NCBI GenBank assembly: GCA_942493245.1
Contig: OW818685.1
Coordinates: 2,356,001 to 2,420,000, forward strand
Direction of reading: 5' to 3'
From: DAOPYU01 sp942493245
GTDB lineage: Bacteria; Sumerlaeota; Sumerlaeia; UBA8349
Length of the DNA stretch: 64,000 bases
Shown here piece after piece: positions 23,484 to 32,343 of this stretch; position 1 is the stretch's first letter, and each line of letters opens with the position of its first letter. Position numbers and translations under genes: made by a program. Below the pieces are notes generated by a model that was not told the DNA's origin, made no database searches, and saw only the letters and a program-made list of their open reading frames with translations.

Positions 23484-23838
23484 CGCCCTGCTCCTTCTTG
23501 CGGCTGTGACCCATGGGAGTGTCCCGGGGCAGGGGCAGTTCCGTAAGGCGCCCGGTTTCCCTGGCCCAGACCAGAAACATGCGCAGAACGCGGACCGTCT
23601 TGTCGAGGGTCGGCTTGGCGCGTTCCTTCCCGCTGGGCATCCGGAGCAGGTGGTCGGACTTGAAGAACTTCCCGACCTGCGGCGTGCGGATCGAGACGAG
23701 CGGCTTCTCGGCGCCGAAGAACGATTCGATGATCTGGAAGTCGCGTCCGTAGGTGTAGAGCGTCCGCTCTTTCTTTCCCTGCGCGCGCAGGTGGTCGAGA
23801 AACGCCTGCGCAGCTTCGTGGATCGTCAGGTCTGGCAT
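23470..23838 (-). CDS. Stand-alone core-binding (SAM-like) domain of tyrosine recombinase type
   Basis: A 122-residue protein; the ATG at 23838 is chosen for AAGGAGG 10 nt upstream. It has the N-terminal integrase fold (TIHEAAQAFLDHLRAQGKKERTLYTYGRDFQIIESFFG, quoted in parts, then LDKTVRVLRMFLVWARETG) and ends in a basic tail (GHSRKKEQGDDEQ) with no catalytic domain. It lies directly upstream of, and overlaps, the full recombinase, so it is probably a co-translated accessory that binds the same or neighbouring DNA sites. A degraded second integrase is the alternative, but the good ribosome site and overlap argue for function. Confidence 0.7.
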   Translation of the reverse strand: MPDLTIHEAAQAFLDHLRAQGKKERTLYTYGRDFQIIESFFGAEKPLVSIRTPQVGKFFKSDHLLRMPSGKERAKPTLDKTVRVLRMFLVWARETGRLTELPLPRDTPMGHSRKKEQGDDEQ

Positions 23839-23984
23839 GGTTGGAAAATCCTCCTTTGAGTAGTGGCGCGCGGGTGACTCGACCCGCGACATGCACATAC
23901 ACGCTTGGACTGCCGGGTGAAATCAAGTCCTTCCGACGGCAAACCTGAGAAATCTGAAACCCGAATGAAACGGAGAAAACGAAT

Positions 23985-24263
23985 ATTAAGAAAGTCATCG
24001 AATGGTGTATCGCCCTGACTCTGACCGGCGCGCTGGCCGGTTGCCAGACTACTCGGCCCCCGGTTGCCATCCAAGAGGCCATCGCCACGCTGAACAGGTA
24101 CACACCCGAGTATGTCGCCGAGTCGAACGCGGCTCTGGAGAAGGCCGGGTACCCGGACCGGGAACGGCTCGCGGGCATCGGCGTGCGGCTGCAGGCAGGG
24201 ATGGGAGCGCTGGACCGCTGGGCCAACGGGGACACTCAAGGACAGGAGGGGCGTGGTCAATGA
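23985..24263 (+). CDS. Small lipoprotein, 92 aa
   Basis: The peptide begins IKKVIEWCIALTLTGALAGCQ: positive charge, hydrophobic stretch and lipobox LAGC. No ATG, GTG or TTG is in frame near it; GGAG stands 9 nt before an ATT codon at 23985, so a rare ATT start is proposed. The mature part is helical and polar. The stop overlaps the next ATG (ATGA-type). It could be an outer-membrane spanin component (Rz1-like), since lipoproteins in phages often are, but no inner-membrane partner is evident. Confidence 0.5.
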   Translation: MKKVIEWCIALTLTGALAGCQTTRPPVAIQEAIATLNRYTPEYVAESNAALEKAGYPDRERLAGIGVRLQAGMGALDRWANGDTQGQEGRGQ

Positions 24264-24538
24264 AAGAAATCCTGAGAGAGAACGAGGGCGCGGTCCGTGA
24301 GGCCGGGCTGGCGCTCATCGAGATCGGCTCGAAACTGGCCGCCGGGAAGATCGAGGACGCCCTGAAAAGCCTGGAGGATTCCCGCCAGCGCTATCGCGAG
24401 TGGGAAGAACTCGATTGGGCCGTGGTCAAGATCGAGTCGGTCATCCGTGAGCGCGCGTCGCTGCTGGCGGTGCAGCAGGTGGTCGGGGAGATGGTCGGCG
24501 TCATCCTGGGCCTCGCGCTCCGAAGCAGGCTGGGCTGA
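24260..24538 (+). CDS. Unknown protein, 92 aa, before the large terminase
   Basis: In overlap with the lipoprotein gene upstream and TerL downstream (TGATG). Helical throughout (EAGLALIEIGSKLAAGKIEDALKSLED, quoted in part), ending in a hydrophobic stretch VVGEMVGVILGLALRSRLG that could be a C-terminal membrane helix. The combination of a lipoprotein with a small membrane-tailed protein would suit a spanin or holin-like unit, but packaging accessory is equally possible. Confidence 0.5.
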   Translation: MKEILRENEGAVREAGLALIEIGSKLAAGKIEDALKSLEDSRQRYREWEELDWAVVKIESVIRERASLLAVQQVVGEMVGVILGLALRSRLG

Positions 24539-26064
24539 TGTCGCGCGTGACGGAAGCGGAACGCAGGATCATCGAGACCTTGCGCAGCCCGATGCTGTGG
24601 GGACAGGCGTACCTCAGGAACCGCGACGGCTCGCCGCGGGAGTACTGGCCCCACCAGCAGGAAGACCTGCTCTGCCCGGAACGGAACATCATCCACCTCG
24701 ACGGAAGAGCGGTAGGGAAAACATGGAACCTAACTACTCAAGTCTTACACTACGCTTTCATCACCCAGGGCGGTCAGGGTTTGATCGCCGCGCCGCATCA
24801 GGGACACCTCGACACGGTCATCGAGGAGGTCGAGTTCCAGATCGACAACAACGAAGACCTGATGAACAGCGTGGCGCTGACGAAGTTCGGCAAGCCGAAG
24901 ATCCACCGCAAGCCGTACTTCCGAGTGGAGTTCACCAACGGTTCGATCCTCTATTTCCGTCCGGCGGGGGCTTACGGCGACGCGTTCCGTTCGCTGCACG
25001 TGGACCGCGTCTGGGTGGACGAGGCCGCCTGGCTGTCCGAGAAGGCGTGGAAGGCGCTGAGGCAGTGTCTCAACGCGGGCGGCACCCTGCGCATCTATTC
25101 GACGCCCAACGGCCTGCGCAACACCACCTACTACCGCCTGACGCTGTCGGACCAGTTCAAGGTCTTCCGCTGGCCGTCGTGGCTCAATCCGAAATGGGAC
25201 GAAGAGCGCGAGGCGGAGCTGCTGGAGTTTTACGGCGGGCGCGAGACCTCCGGCTGGCAGCACGAGGTGGCGGGCGAACACGGCAAGCCGTCCTACGGCG
25301 CGTTTAACGTGGAACAGTTCAACCTCTGCCGACAGGACCTGCTCGAATATCAGAAGACGGTCATCACGGATTCGGAACTGCGCGACTGCGAGGACGAAGA
25401 GGCGGCGCACGACCGGATGGAACTGCTGCTCAACCTGATGCCGCAGACAGGCGTCTTCTGGATCGGCGGCGACCTGGGCTACACCAACGATCCGACCGAA
25501 CTCGTGGTGTTTCAGGAGATCGAGGTGGGAGAGCGCAAGGTACTCAAACTGGTCTTGCGCCTGCACCTGGAGCACGTGACCTACCCGCACATCGCACAGA
25601 TCATCGCGCTGCTGGAGCAGTATTACACGCCGGTGGGGATCGGCGTGGACAACGGCGGCAACGGTCTGGCGGTGGTGCAGGAGTTGCTCACGCTGGACAA
25701 GTACAAGGCGCTCGGGCTGGAGGGGCGGCTCAAGGGGTACGACTTCGGCGGGATGACGCGACTGGCCGTGCGCGACGGCAAGGAGGTCAAGAAGCGCACG
25801 AAGGAACTGATGACCAGCCTCATCAACGGTGCGCTCCAGCGCAAGCAACTCATTTTTCCGGCGGACGACCTGGAACTGGAAGACCAGTTCATCACGCACA
25901 CCTACACGCTGCGCGACGGCAAGATCATTTATTCCAAGGGCAACGACCACATCATCGACGCCGTGCGCTGCGCCCTGCTGGTGCGCGAGGAGGAGAACCT
26001 CGACCCGGCGGGGGAAGAGGTCGTTTCCCTGAAGCCGGTGCTTACGGAGCCGGTGTTTTTCTGA
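24538..26064 (+). CDS. terL: Terminase large subunit (ATPase-nuclease)
   Basis: A 508-residue protein. ATPase: IHLDGRAVGKTWNL (variant Walker A, about 52-65), VDRVWVDEAAWL (Walker B, about 156-167), LRIYSTPNGL (coupling motif). Nuclease (RNase H-like): FWIGGDLGYTNDPTEL (first Asp, about 306), IGVDNGGNGLAVV (about 366), HIIDAVRCALL (last Asp, about 470). It pumps DNA into the procapsid and cuts concatemers. It precedes the portal gene after a terminator and a new phage-type promoter. Confidence 0.95.
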   Translation: MSRVTEAERRIIETLRSPMLWGQAYLRNRDGSPREYWPHQQEDLLCPERNIIHLDGRAVGKTWNLTTQVLHYAFITQGGQGLIAAPHQGHLDTVIEEVEFQIDNNEDLMNSVALTKFGKPKIHRKPYFRVEFTNGSILYFRPAGAYGDAFRSLHVDRVWVDEAAWLSEKAWKALRQCLNAGGTLRIYSTPNGLRNTTYYRLTLSDQFKVFRWPSWLNPKWDEEREAELLEFYGGRETSGWQHEVAGEHGKPSYGAFNVEQFNLCRQDLLEYQKTVITDSELRDCEDEEAAHDRMELLLNLMPQTGVFWIGGDLGYTNDPTELVVFQEIEVGERKVLKLVLRLHLEHVTYPHIAQIIALLEQYYTPVGIGVDNGGNGLAVVQELLTLDKYKALGLEGRLKGYDFGGMTRLAVRDGKEVKKRTKELMTSLINGALQRKQLIFPADDLELEDQFITHTYTLRDGKIIYSKGNDHIIDAVRCALLVREEENLDPAGEEVVSLKPVLTEPVFF

Positions 26065-26093
26065 AATGGTCGTTCCAGATCCCCGTGTGCAAG

Positions 26094-26130
26094 CCCTCTT
26101 CACTTCCCGACAAGTGAAGGGGGTTTGTGT
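26094..26130 (+). terminator. Terminator after terL
   Basis: CCCTCTTCACTT (26094-26105) pairs with AAGTGAAGGGGG (26112-26123), including one T-G pair, loop CCCGAC, followed by TTTGTG. It separates terL from promoter copy 5. Confidence 0.65.
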
Positions 26131-26191
26131 CGTTTCCGACTTCGTTCAAGATGTTCTGTCCCGCTTTTTTCTCTTTCTGCACCTCCTTCCC

Positions 26192-26220
26192 GACACTTTT
26201 CCGATTCTTGCGGTATGTAA
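26192..26220 (+). promoter_or_regulatory. Phage-type promoter element, copy 5 (portal/MuF)
   Basis: GACACTTTT, 13 nt, TATGTAA, then CCCGTGAG. A T tract (CTTTTTTCTCTTT) lies upstream. Leader hairpin GGCGC/GCGCC at 26240-26257. Serves the portal and MuF-type genes. Confidence 0.7.
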
Positions 26221-26295
26221 CCCGTGAGGACTGCACGGGGGCGCCGCAGAGAGCGCCTGTTCGGCCCGCCACCGGCTTTTACAGAAGGAGACCGC

Positions 26296-27801
26296 ATGGA
26301 AACCCGAAACGAATTTTCCGAGGCCCCGGAAGGGATTTTTTCGCAAGGAGACGGCCTGAAACCGCTGGCCACGGTGGCCGCGCTCGACTCGGCCACGTTT
26401 TCCGCGCTCCACCCGAGCGAGGCGGTCCCCTCCACCTGGGAGGAGCGAGCGCGCCGGGCGTGGGAGTACTACGTCGAGGAGCCGCTGGTGAAAAACTGCG
26501 TCAACTCCTGGCGGACGTTCGCGGTGGGGGACGAGATCAAGATCGCCGCCGAGGACGAGGACCTGAAGGCGGCGGCGCAGGAGGCCCTCGAGCGGCTGCG
26601 CATCACGCCGTTCGTCAAGGACATGATCCTGCAACTGCTGGTCAAGGGGGACGCGGTGGGCTTCAAGCGCTACAGCCGGGACGGCAAGGACCTCGAAGAG
26701 GTGGTCTGCGTCAACCCGGTGTCGGTGAAGGTCAAGTACGCCGCGGGGGAACTGATCGAGGCGCGGCAGACACCCGAGGACACGCCGGGATCCGAGTCCA
26801 TCGACCTGCCGGTCGAGCAGGTGCTGCACCTCAAGTGGGACGCTCCGTCCTTCTCGCCGCGGGGCAACTCGCTCGTCCTGCCCGCGTTTCAGTCGATTGA
26901 ACTCCTGCGCGACTACCGCCGGGCCGAGCGGGCCATCGCCAAGCGGTGGACCACCCCTTTCCGGCTGCTCAAGGTGGGGGGCGCGTTCGGTCAGAAGATG
27001 GTGATGCCCGACCAGAAGATGCTCGAACAGGTGCGCGACATGATCAACAAGATGGACATGAAGAGCGGTCTGGTCGTTCCGTTCTACGTGACGGTCGAGA
27101 CCCACGGGACCGAGGGACAGGTACTCAAGGTCGAGGACAAGGTCAAGGAGGTGAAGGAAGACATTGTCGTGGCGCTGGGTCTGTCGCGGTCTCTGGTGGC
27201 GGGGGACGGTCCGAACTTCGCCACCGCCTCGGTGAGCATGCAGAAGATGATGGTCATGATCCGCGAGATCAAGCAGGCGGCACGGCGTCTGCTCGACTGG
27301 GTCTTCAACGACTGGATGCGGCTGCACGGGTACGAGGAGAAGAGTCTTCAGTTTCTCTTCAACGACCTGGACCCGAGCGACGCGGTGGACTTCAAGAAAC
27401 TGCTGATCGAACTCTACGACCGTCGTCTCATCAGCCGTTCGAGCCTGCAGATCAAGATGGACCTGGACCCGGACATCGAGGCGTCGAACCGCGAGAGCGA
27501 CAACCAGCGGGTGGATCTGCTGGACGGCACCCAGGTCAAGCCGGTGGCGGACCTGGTGGTGGCGGGGATTCTGAGCGTCGCGCAGGCGCGCAAGCTGCTC
27601 GGGATCGCGGAGGAAGAGCCGCCCGCAGTCGCGGAAGCCTCCCTGAATCGCAGGCCTCTGACCACGCGCGCCGTGTCCGACTCGATCTGCGACGAGTGCT
27701 CGCACCTGGAGCGCGACACGAACCACTGCCGGGTCCACAACCGGGAGCGTTCGTTCGACGCGCCCGCCTGCCGCTTCCTGGATCGCCGGGAGGCGGAGTG
27801 A
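26296..27801 (+). CDS. Portal protein
   Basis: A 501-residue protein; ATG 26296 has GAAGGAG 6 nt upstream. The order is typical of portal proteins: N-terminal wing (ARRAWEYYVEEPLVKNCVNSW), the stretch with LIEARQTPEDT and QVLHLKWDAPSFSPRGNS (wing/stem), the clip-adjacent helix (AERAIAKRWTTPFRLLKVG), and ALGLSRSLVAGDGPNFATASV, a hallmark of portal C-terminal regions. The tail after about residue 440 has cysteines and histidines (ICDECSHLERDTNHCRVHN). It forms the dodecameric DNA entry channel. The stop overlaps the MuF start (TGATG). Confidence 0.88.
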   Translation: METRNEFSEAPEGIFSQGDGLKPLATVAALDSATFSALHPSEAVPSTWEERARRAWEYYVEEPLVKNCVNSWRTFAVGDEIKIAAEDEDLKAAAQEALERLRITPFVKDMILQLLVKGDAVGFKRYSRDGKDLEEVVCVNPVSVKVKYAAGELIEARQTPEDTPGSESIDLPVEQVLHLKWDAPSFSPRGNSLVLPAFQSIELLRDYRRAERAIAKRWTTPFRLLKVGGAFGQKMVMPDQKMLEQVRDMINKMDMKSGLVVPFYVTVETHGTEGQVLKVEDKVKEVKEDIVVALGLSRSLVAGDGPNFATASVSMQKMMVMIREIKQAARRLLDWVFNDWMRLHGYEEKSLQFLFNDLDPSDAVDFKKLLIELYDRRLISRSSLQIKMDLDPDIEASNRESDNQRVDLLDGTQVKPVADLVVAGILSVAQARKLLGIAEEEPPAVAEASLNRRPLTTRAVSDSICDECSHLERDTNHCRVHNRERSFDAPACRFLDRREAE

Positions 27802-30800
27802 TGCCTTCGGATCTCAAGGCGCGCATCCGGGCGGCTACGCTCAAGAGTCTCCAGGCGCGCGACCTCTACACGGCCCGCATGACCGCAAACCTGACCCGCG
27901 CGCTCAAGCAGGCGAAGGGCGAGGTGACGACCGCTCTGCGCTCGTACAAATCCCTGGGCTCGCTGCCGGAGAACAAACTGGCGGGCCTCAAGGGATTGGA
28001 GAAACTCCAGGGCGAGATCGCCGAGACGATGAAACGCCTCAAGCGCGAGCAGACCCTCGCGTATCGCAGGAGCACGAAGGAAGCGTTCGGTCTGGGGATC
28101 GCGGCGGGCATCGGGGAACTGGCCGACGCCGCGCTGCCTTTCTACGCGGACCTGGGAGCCAACGGGATCGACAAACTGGCCACGAAGGTCTTTCAGATCG
28201 TCGACACCGACGCGCTGGATTTCATGACGCAGTACAACCTGACGCTGGCCGGGGATGTGCAGCGCGAACTCTCGGACGGCATCCAGCGCACGATCCTGAG
28301 CGGCATCGCGACGGGGAAAGGGTCGGACGACCTCGTGCGGGACCTGGGCGAGGTGATCGAGGACAAGGAGTCCTTCCGTCAGGCGGGAACGAAAGTGTTC
28401 AGCAAGGCGCAGTACCGGATGGAGACAATCGCCCGGACGGAAGTGCTGCGGGCGCACAACATGGGCCGCCTCAAGTTTCACCAGCGCGTCGGTATCCAGA
28501 AACTCGAATGGATGGCGGTGGAAGACGAGCGGATGTGCGCGGTCTGCGGAGGGCTGGACGGGCAGGTCTTCGAGATCGAGAAGTTTCCGCAGCAGCCTGC
28601 TCATTCCCAGTGCCGGTGCGTGAACCAGCCCGCCTGGCCGCTGGTGATCTGCGGCGGGGAACTTTCGGCCCAGGCGGCGCCGACCGAGCCGCAGGGGGAC
28701 GCCTGTATCCTGCCGCCCCATGTGCTCGAAGGGATGGCGGACGCCGAGGCGGCGGAGAACGCGGCGCTGAAGGCCGCTTTCGAGACGGGGAACCTCCAGG
28801 ACCTGCAGGCGCTCACGATGGCGCAGGTCAAGAAACTGGCCAAACAGAACGGCGTGTCGGTGGCGCGGACGAAGGCCGAACACCTTGCCCTGCTCGACCT
28901 GGCGGAGCCGGGGGTGGATCACTCGGGCCTGTCCGGCGCGGCGCTTCAGGCCCAACTCGCGCAGTACAAGATCGGGGCGCTGCGCACCAAGCCGGAACTG
29001 GTGGCGCTGCTGGCGCAGAAACAGACGGCGTTTCAGCAAGCCCAACTCGCCGCGCAGCAGATGGCGCAGGCCACGCCGCTGCCGGGACTCGAGGGAATGA
29101 CGGTCTCGCAACTGAAGGAGATGGCCAAGGCCGAGGGGATCTCGCTCAACATGACCAAGCAGGACACGGTGGACCTGCTCGACCAGATCGAGCCGGGCGT
29201 GGACCACAGCGGCCTGAGCGGCAAGAATCTCGTCCTGGCCAAGATGAAGCACGGCATCGGGATCCTGAAAAACAAGCAGCAACTGGTCCAGGCGCTGCAG
29301 AAACACGCGGGGCAGCAGTTGGCCGAGAAAGCCCAGCAGGAGACGCAGCAGGCGGCGGTCCAGAAGATCAAGGCGAAGATTCAGGAGAGCGTCTCCGGGG
29401 TGGTGATCCCGCCAAATCCGGCGGATTTTCCGCAGTTTCTCGCGTCCGTCAAACAGGCGGAGAAGGCTTTTTCGGAGGGGGGCCTACTTGGAAAGGAAGA
29501 CCTGGCGGGGTTTGCCGAGTCGCTCGCGGCCAAGAAACAGATTTTCCAGAGCCAGATCGCGTCGATGAAATCGGGCGATCTCAAGACGCTGGCCAAGGAG
29601 GCAAAGGTCTCGCACTGGCAGTGGGGGACGAAGGAGGACTTTGTCACCCTGTTCACGGAGACGGACCTGGCCAAGGTCGCGGCGGTTCAGGCGAAACTGG
29701 ACGCCGGGTACCAGGCGCACCAGGCGAAGTACAAAAAGGGCGCCCAGGCCACCCCTCCCCCGGAGGCCAAACCCCCGATCCCCAAACCGCAGCCCAAGAC
29801 GGAGACTCCCCCGCCCCATCCGGTCCAGAAAGGGTCGGAGTTCGAGGATCTCGACGGCGCGTGGGCGGAGAAGGTGAAGGGCGGCCAGTTCACCCTGACG
29901 GGCCGGGCCGAGGTGGGCGGGGCGCACGAGAAGGAGTTCTGGAGCGATGAACAGGGCCGGAAATGGCTCTTCAAGCCCCAGCGGAAAGGGGACGAGTTCA
30001 TCGCCGAGGGCGAGGAGGCCGCTTACAAAATCGGGCGCCTGCTCGATCCCCACGCGATCGAAGTACGGACAATCCGTCTGGGCGGTCGGACGGGGTCGAT
30101 CCAGCCTTGGCGGACGGACCTCAAGGAGGACTTCGATTTCCGCAGCACGCTTCCCGAACACCTGACCACGCTCGAACTGGAGCAGATCCAGCGCGAGCAT
30201 GTGCTGGACTGGCTGGTCGCGAACCACGACGGGCACGCGAAGCAGTTCGTGCGGACGCGGGACGGACATGTGTACGGGATCGACAAGGGGCAGGCGTTCA
30301 AGTTCCTGGGGCAGGACAAACTCTCGCTCGATTACCACCCGAACCGGGCGTTCGGCGAGCAGGAGCCGTACTACCACACGGTGTTCCGGGCGGCGAAGGC
30401 GGGGAAGCTCAAGTTCGACCCGTCGGCCACGCTGCGCGCCATCGAGCAGGTCGAGCAGGTCTCCGACGACGCCTACCTCGCCCTCCTGCGTCCCTACGCC
30501 GAGGGACGGTTCGGCGGCGACCGGATCGCACTCCAGCATTTCTGCGATCAGGCGCTGACGCGCAAGCACAACCTGCGTCGGGACTTCGAGGCGTACTACG
30601 GCGACGTTCTGGGCGATCCGGGGTTCCGGTTCTCGCAGGCCGCGCCCCCCGGCAAGCGTTTCACGGACACGGAGGAGGCGATCCTGCGCGAGGCCGAGAC
30701 GCTGGGGTGGCAGGGCAAAACACTCCCGCTCGACCTGGACGACATCGAGGACCAGAACGCGCTGGTCTTCACCGAGACGTGGGAGGGGAAGAAGCGTACG

Positions 30801-32333
30801 GTGCTCAAGTTCAAACTGCGCCCCGAGGCGGACGCCCGTGTCCTGGCCGGTCTCAGCAAGGGGAACCGGATCGGTGCGGCCAAAGAGATCGGCAAGCCGC
30901 TGGACGAGGACGCGTTCTATGCGGACATTCTGGGGGCGGTGAAAACGATCAACCACCACCAGCAGGACGGCCAGTACAACGCCGCCTCGATCGAGAAGGC
31001 GCTGAAGCACCGCTCCGCGCTCACGGAACTGCTGAAACACGGCGACCCGGACGTGCGCGGCATGGCAAAGGGGTACCTGGACTGGATCGAGGAGATTGAC
31101 CAGGCGCGTCAGGCGCGGCGCAGGACGGAAGGCGATCTGACGCAGTACCTGCGCAGGAGCGAACCGGCGCGCAAGAAATCCGAGGCGGCCTTCACCGTCC
31201 GGAAAGGCGGGGTCGAGAACACGCTGCGCGCGCTGGACAAGGGGACCATCCGGGTTCAGGACGACGCGGCGTCGAACAGCGGCATGTTCCGGGGCCACAG
31301 CATGAAAAAGGGCGAGCAGTACACGGCCACGTTTCCCGACGGGATGCGGATGCGGTACCGTCCCTGGTCGGACCAGAACCTCTACGCCCAGCGGGGCGAG
31401 ATCGAGGTGACGCTCCCCCGGGCGGCTTCATCCGATGAGATCGGCGCCGCGCTGGAGCGTCTGGAAGGGCTGGGCGTCAACGCGTCGCAGGCGCTGCCCG
31501 AGCATGCCGAGTGGATGTACCTGCGCAAGATGGCCTATGTGGCGAAGGAGGACGAGAGCGATCCCTACCGGAAAACCCTCGACGAACTGGAGAAGCGGGG
31601 CGCGTCGGTCACCGAGCGGGTCCAGACGCTGCGCGACTACTGGCAGAAGCGGCTCGGGGTGCGGGACCTCACCCGCATGCCGGGTTACGCCCCACTGGGG
31701 GAATATCAACAGGGGTTTCTCGACCGGAAACTCAAGGGCGGGTACCGGCAGCAGTACCGCTTCGACCTCTCGGAAGCGGACCTCGAGCGCGAGATGAAGG
31801 GGTACGCGCTCTACCACCAGGTGACGGGTGGGACGAATCTGGACACGTTCATCGAGACCATTCTGGAGAACAACGGGGCGATGGTCAGCACGGTCGAGAA
31901 GATGCGTATCGGCGTGGCGCCCGGGGGGATGTCACCCGCGGCGGATATGGACACGGGGGGCGCGAGTTACTTCTTCACGCGTCTCAAAAAACTGCCGCCT
32001 CAGGGCAAAGCGGCCACGGCCGGTCTCTATTTCAAGAAGCAACTCCTGCGGCGCATGGACGCGGTCAGTTACGACCACGACGCCTTCGGGCGGGTGACCG
32101 ACGATTATGTGCGGCGGCGCCGCGGGAGTCAGCCCAAGGAGTGGAAGCAGTTTGCGCAATCGGGCAGCAACGAGACGATCTTCAAGTACTCGGTCACATT
32201 GCTCGACAACATCGAGACGATCGTGACCGGGAGCCGGGCTGAGCGCGAACGGGTGCTCAAGAATTTTCTGGGGCGAGGCATCACGGCGCTGCCCGACGGG
32301 CGCCCAATCGCGGACGTGGTGATTTCCGCATGA
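27801..32333 (+). CDS. Giant MuF-type polyvalent head protein (1510 aa) with HeH/SAP-like repeats and kinase-like core
   Basis: Residues about 1-290 are a Mu gpF/SPP1 gp7 head-morphogenesis domain (IARTEVLRAHNMGRLKFHQ, then MCAVCGGLDG, AHSQCRCVNQPAW). Three HeH/LEM or SAP-like helices follow: LTMAQVKKLAKQNGVSV (about 333), MTVSQLKEMAKAEGISL (about 432) and MKSGDLKTLAKEAKVS (about 590). After a proline-rich linker, about 700-950 resembles a HipA/PI3-4-kinase-like core: GRKWLFKPQ, VLDWLVANHDGHAKQFV (catalytic-loop-like) and YGIDKGQAF (D-x-G-like). The last 350 residues include MDTGGASYFFTRLK and could be an effector domain. MuF proteins are packed in the head, and toxin-bearing forms are known; substrate and activity here are unknown. 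Confidence 0.8.
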   Translation: MPSDLKARIRAATLKSLQARDLYTARMTANLTRALKQAKGEVTTALRSYKSLGSLPENKLAGLKGLEKLQGEIAETMKRLKREQTLAYRRSTKEAFGLGIAAGIGELADAALPFYADLGANGIDKLATKVFQIVDTDALDFMTQYNLTLAGDVQRELSDGIQRTILSGIATGKGSDDLVRDLGEVIEDKESFRQAGTKVFSKAQYRMETIARTEVLRAHNMGRLKFHQRVGIQKLEWMAVEDERMCAVCGGLDGQVFEIEKFPQQPAHSQCRCVNQPAWPLVICGGELSAQAAPTEPQGDACILPPHVLEGMADAEAAENAALKAAFETGNLQDLQALTMAQVKKLAKQNGVSVARTKAEHLALLDLAEPGVDHSGLSGAALQAQLAQYKIGALRTKPELVALLAQKQTAFQQAQLAAQQMAQATPLPGLEGMTVSQLKEMAKAEGISLNMTKQDTVDLLDQIEPGVDHSGLSGKNLVLAKMKHGIGILKNKQQLVQALQKHAGQQLAEKAQQETQQAAVQKIKAKIQESVSGVVIPPNPADFPQFLASVKQAEKAFSEGGLLGKEDLAGFAESLAAKKQIFQSQIASMKSGDLKTLAKEAKVSHWQWGTKEDFVTLFTETDLAKVAAVQAKLDAGYQAHQAKYKKGAQATPPPEAKPPIPKPQPKTETPPPHPVQKGSEFEDLDGAWAEKVKGGQFTLTGRAEVGGAHEKEFWSDEQGRKWLFKPQRKGDEFIAEGEEAAYKIGRLLDPHAIEVRTIRLGGRTGSIQPWRTDLKEDFDFRSTLPEHLTTLELEQIQREHVLDWLVANHDGHAKQFVRTRDGHVYGIDKGQAFKFLGQDKLSLDYHPNRAFGEQEPYYHTVFRAAKAGKLKFDPSATLRAIEQVEQVSDDAYLALLRPYAEGRFGGDRIALQHFCDQALTRKHNLRRDFEAYYGDVLGDPGFRFSQAAPPGKRFTDTEEAILREAETLGWQGKTLPLDLDDIEDQNALVFTETWEGKKRTVLKFKLRPEADARVLAGLSKGNRIGAAKEIGKPLDEDAFYADILGAVKTINHHQQDGQYNAASIEKALKHRSALTELLKHGDPDVRGMAKGYLDWIEEIDQARQARRRTEGDLTQYLRRSEPARKKSEAAFTVRKGGVENTLRALDKGTIRVQDDAASNSGMFRGHSMKKGEQYTATFPDGMRMRYRPWSDQNLYAQRGEIEVTLPRAASSDEIGAALERLEGLGVNASQALPEHAEWMYLRKMAYVAKEDESDPYRKTLDELEKRGASVTERVQTLRDYWQKRLGVRDLTRMPGYAPLGEYQQGFLDRKLKGGYRQQYRFDLSEADLEREMKGYALYHQVTGGTNLDTFIETILENNGAMVSTVEKMRIGVAPGGMSPAADMDTGGASYFFTRLKKLPPQGKAATAGLYFKKQLLRRMDAVSYDHDAFGRVTDDYVRRRRGSQPKEWKQFAQSGSNETIFKYSVTLLDNIETIVTGSRAERERVLKNFLGRGITALPDGRPIADVVISA

Positions 32334-32343
32334 GGAGGGGAAC

